A stretch of 14,313 bases of DNA, taken from the NCBI GenBank assembly GCA_027005175.1, contig JALTMC010000553.1, positions 1-14,313 on the forward strand, written 5' to 3'. Source of the stretch: Myxococcales bacterium (GTDB lineage Bacteria; Myxococcota_C; UBA6777). Positions 12,342 through 14,313 of this stretch are shown piece after piece (positions within the stretch are counted from its first letter, which is position 1; each line of letters starts with the position of its first letter). The position numbers were made by a program, and so were the translations under genes. Under the pieces are notes generated by a model. It was not told the origin of the DNA, made no database searches, and worked only from the letters and a program-made list of their open reading frames with translations.

Positions 12342-14312
12342 GTGTTTGATCGCGTCGCTGTTGTTGAAGAGTACAAAGTGTCCATCTTTGCCGTCGGCAG
12401 GCTTGTATTGCGTGAACACTGCAGTGATCTTGTTGCCTCCTGAGGTCTTGTTGCCTTTCACGGGAAATTTGAGAGAGTTGGTGGTGAGACCACTGATCGA
12501 TTTAATGACGGTACCCGCGTGTTCGACACCCATTACAAAGGCGAGTGTTGTAATGGAGTCTTCGGGTGTAAAGGTGTCACCAATACCGTAGGTTTGTAAG
12601 ATATGTTTGGCTGGAATATTCTGAAGTGGCTTGCGCCATAGCAAATGTCCATAATTGACGGCATCGGCACGATCAAAATAATGCTGAAGTAGATTCAGTA
12701 CAGGGTGGTTGGAGTCGATCCGCGTTTGTGGATTTTCACCCAACAATGCACGTACTCCTGCGGAGATATTGATGGGACTTGTCTTGTCGAGCAAGGAATA
12801 GATTAATCCTGCACCTGCACCGCTTAGTACGGCGGCCTTTACATCGGGTTCATAAGCTAGAAAGAGAGGACCAACAAAGCCACCTTGAGAGTGCCCAAGG
12901 TATGCGATCTTGTCTTTGTTGAACTTGACCTCTTTGTTGTTGGGTGACTGGGAGGATGTCAACGCAAACGCTTGAATCCAACGCACGAGGCTCAACTGAT
13001 CTGCGGCATTTTGAAGGGTATTGCCGAGGGACCCGCCTGGGTTACGGAAGTTGAAGAAGAGGAAGTTGGGGTGTGTCTTGTCATCACCTCGGCGTAGACC
13101 ATGAACCACTTGATCCATACCAACAGTGGCGTATTTGACAGTCTTTCCACCAACTGAGATCGAGCTGACGCGTTTGGCTGTACCGTCAGCGATGTGACTG
13201 CGCAGGTTTCCACCGGTGCCGTGGGCATAAATCATCACAGGCCAGCCTTGAGTGGGCATATCACCTTTGGGAATGGTGATCGCAACACAGACATCTTGGG
13301 TGCTGGCAACTTCAGGTGTTCCATCGCTCTTGTAACGGATATCTCCACCTTCTGTTTTGTAGGGAGCTTTGCCCTGTTGGAAGATGGGTAAGGATAGCTT
13401 CGCGTGGATCTCAAAGAAGTCGTTGTTCTCTTTGCCACACTTACGACTTGTTACCTCTGCATCAGACTCACATGGTGATTTCACACCCTCTTTGCACAGG
13501 GTGATCTCTTTCAACTTGGGTTTGGCCTGGTTTAATACCGCCTCTCGAAACTTCGCAAAGGCTTGTGTTGGTGTGTGTGTGGTGAAGACCGCAGCCGCAA
13601 TCACCTCGGATGATTCGGGATACTTCCCTTCTTTTTTATTTTTTGCAAGCCAGGCTCGCAGTTTTTTGTATCGATCATAAGCACTGCTTAATCCACCATC
13701 CGACGGTGGGCTGTCTTTGAGCATGGCGTCAAAGTCTTTGTCGCTCTTTACTCGTGTGCCTGCTTTGTCTTCAAGGGAGTTCATCACAAGCACGGCATAC
13801 GTTTGGTTGGGGGCCAAAGGACGACTTCGTGGACCACGTATCATAATATGACTACCACAAATATACGGTGTTTTTCCAGAGTTATAGTTTATGTTAAATC
13901 CTGTCCTTATGCCGGTATCAAGGTTGATATAGATCACCGATGGCTTCTCATTGTTGAGTTTGATGGAGTCGAAGTTAATCGGCTTGCTCAATCGAAAATA
14001 GATCGTGGGATTGGTGCCAAAGCCCTTCACCTCTTTCTGCGTGGCTTTGATGTATTTGCCTATCAGATCTTCGCCGAGCAGCGGACCCGGGCTGGGAAAC
14101 CCGGTTAAATCAAGAGAGTTGTCTGATTTACGACGGATGTCGATAGGGTAGGGCAAACGGAAAAACTCTGTGACTTTGCCATCGCGGGGGACCTCAAACA
14201 AGACGCGAAGTTCGCCTGTATCACCCTTCTGGGTGACTTTGCAAGAGACGCCTGCAAACGGTCGAAGAATGACACACTTGCTATCGAGACCACAGACTGC
14301 ACCAAAGTTGCA
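12282..14312 (-). CDS. Large alpha/beta-hydrolase (lipase-like), N-terminus outside window
   Basis: At least 676 residues; the frame is open to the right edge, so the true start lies beyond it. A TTG at 14199-14201 is in frame but has no ribosome site and is unlikely to be the start. The first visible residues are Cys-rich (CNFGAVCG, then DSKCV), suggesting a Cys-repeat domain before the hydrolase part. This is followed by FRLPYPIDIRR and LDLTGFPSPGP, a pattern of large exported hydrolases resembling the virulence-factor lipase N-terminal region. The hydrolase domain shows the oxyanion segment YAHGTGG and nucleophile elbow GHSQGG, with Ser at 12888-12890. A candidate Asp lies at 12576-12578 (GIGDTFTP) and a candidate His at 12378-12380 (DGHFVLF). 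It probably cleaves lipid or other esters outside the cytoplasm. The substrate is unknown. Its 3' end is tandemly duplicated. Confidence 0.85.
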   Translation of the reverse strand, partial: CNFGAVCGLDSKCVILRPFAGVSCKVTQKGDTGELRVLFEVPRDGKVTEFFRLPYPIDIRRKSDNSLDLTGFPSPGPLLGEDLIGKYIKATQKEVKGFGTNPTIYFRLSKPINFDSIKLNNEKPSVIYINLDTGIRTGFNINYNSGKTPYICGSHIMIRGPRSRPLAPNQTYAVLVMNSLEDKAGTRVKSDKDFDAMLKDSPPSDGGLSSAYDRYKKLRAWLAKNKKEGKYPESSEVIAAAVFTTHTPTQAFAKFREAVLNQAKPKLKEITLCKEGVKSPCESDAEVTSRKCGKENNDFFEIHAKLSLPIFQQGKAPYKTEGGDIRYKSDGTPEVASTQDVCVAITIPKGDMPTQGWPVMIYAHGTGGNLRSHIADGTAKRVSSISVGGKTVKYATVGMDQVVHGLRRGDDKTHPNFLFFNFRNPGGSLGNTLQNAADQLSLVRWIQAFALTSSQSPNNKEVKFNKDKIAYLGHSQGGFVGPLFLAYEPDVKAAVLSGAGAGLIYSLLDKTSPINISAGVRALLGENPQTRIDSNHPVLNLLQHYFDRADAVNYGHLLWRKPLQNIPAKHILQTYGIGDTFTPEDSITTLAFVMGVEHAGTVIKSISGLTTNSLKFPVKGNKTSGGNKITAVFTQYKPADGKDGHFVLFNNSDAIKHFTHFLGSLITDDKGIPSVE

Positions 14313-14313
14313 G

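Noticed and set aside
14199-14201. TTG as the start of the alpha/beta-hydrolase
   Set aside because: The reading frame stays open to the window edge with protein-like, Cys-containing sequence, and no Shine-Dalgarno sequence precedes this TTG.

Overview
The window looks like chromosomal DNA from a large-genome Gram-negative bacterium of the Myxococcota/Bradymonadota type. This is inferred from gene content: very cysteine-rich lipoproteins, a lipoprotein joining a cytochrome c motif to a copper monooxygenase fold, DUF547 and YbjN proteins, and an Mla-type ABC ATPase. Base composition is only moderately GC-rich, and no marker gene is present to settle the lineage.

Layout. Positions 1-371 are repeat-rich: eight 27-bp units, possibly the tail of a gene entering from the left, then an imperfect 79-bp tandem duplication. 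A DUF547 protein (415-1287, minus) is divergent from a plus-strand three-gene unit: a cysteine-rich lipoprotein (1468-3486), an MlaF-like ATPase (3483-4292) and a TPR lipoprotein with a polyarginine tail (4289-5848). The stop and start codons in this unit overlap (ATGA, GTGA), so translation is probably coupled. From 5867 to the right edge all genes are on the minus strand. In order of transcription they are a partial alpha/beta-hydrolase (from beyond 14313 to 12282), a YbjN-like protein, an OmpR-type response regulator, its sensor histidine kinase, an APC-family permease, and a cytochrome c/copper type II monooxygenase-like lipoprotein that converges on the TPR gene.

How the genes may work together. 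The response regulator and kinase form an evident two-component pair. The permease follows in the same direction and shares an upstream DNA element with the kinase, so co-regulation is plausible but unproven. The plus-strand unit looks like an envelope module in which an Mla-type ATPase is co-translated with two lipoproteins, with its membrane permease encoded elsewhere.

The most unusual feature is in the spaces between genes. Direct repeats with offsets of 70-79 bp occur again and again at gene ends: after the hydrolase, after the response regulator, after the kinase, at the start of the permease, and in the left-edge region. A roughly 100-bp element carrying a Shine-Dalgarno sequence sits immediately before the kinase start. 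It is repeated, whole or in part, three more times before the permease. There, a 77-bp-offset duplication of the permease start has produced a 25-codon leader ORF whose TGA overlaps the permease ATG. An 11-bp unit repeated 11 times starts exactly at the stop codon of the YbjN gene.
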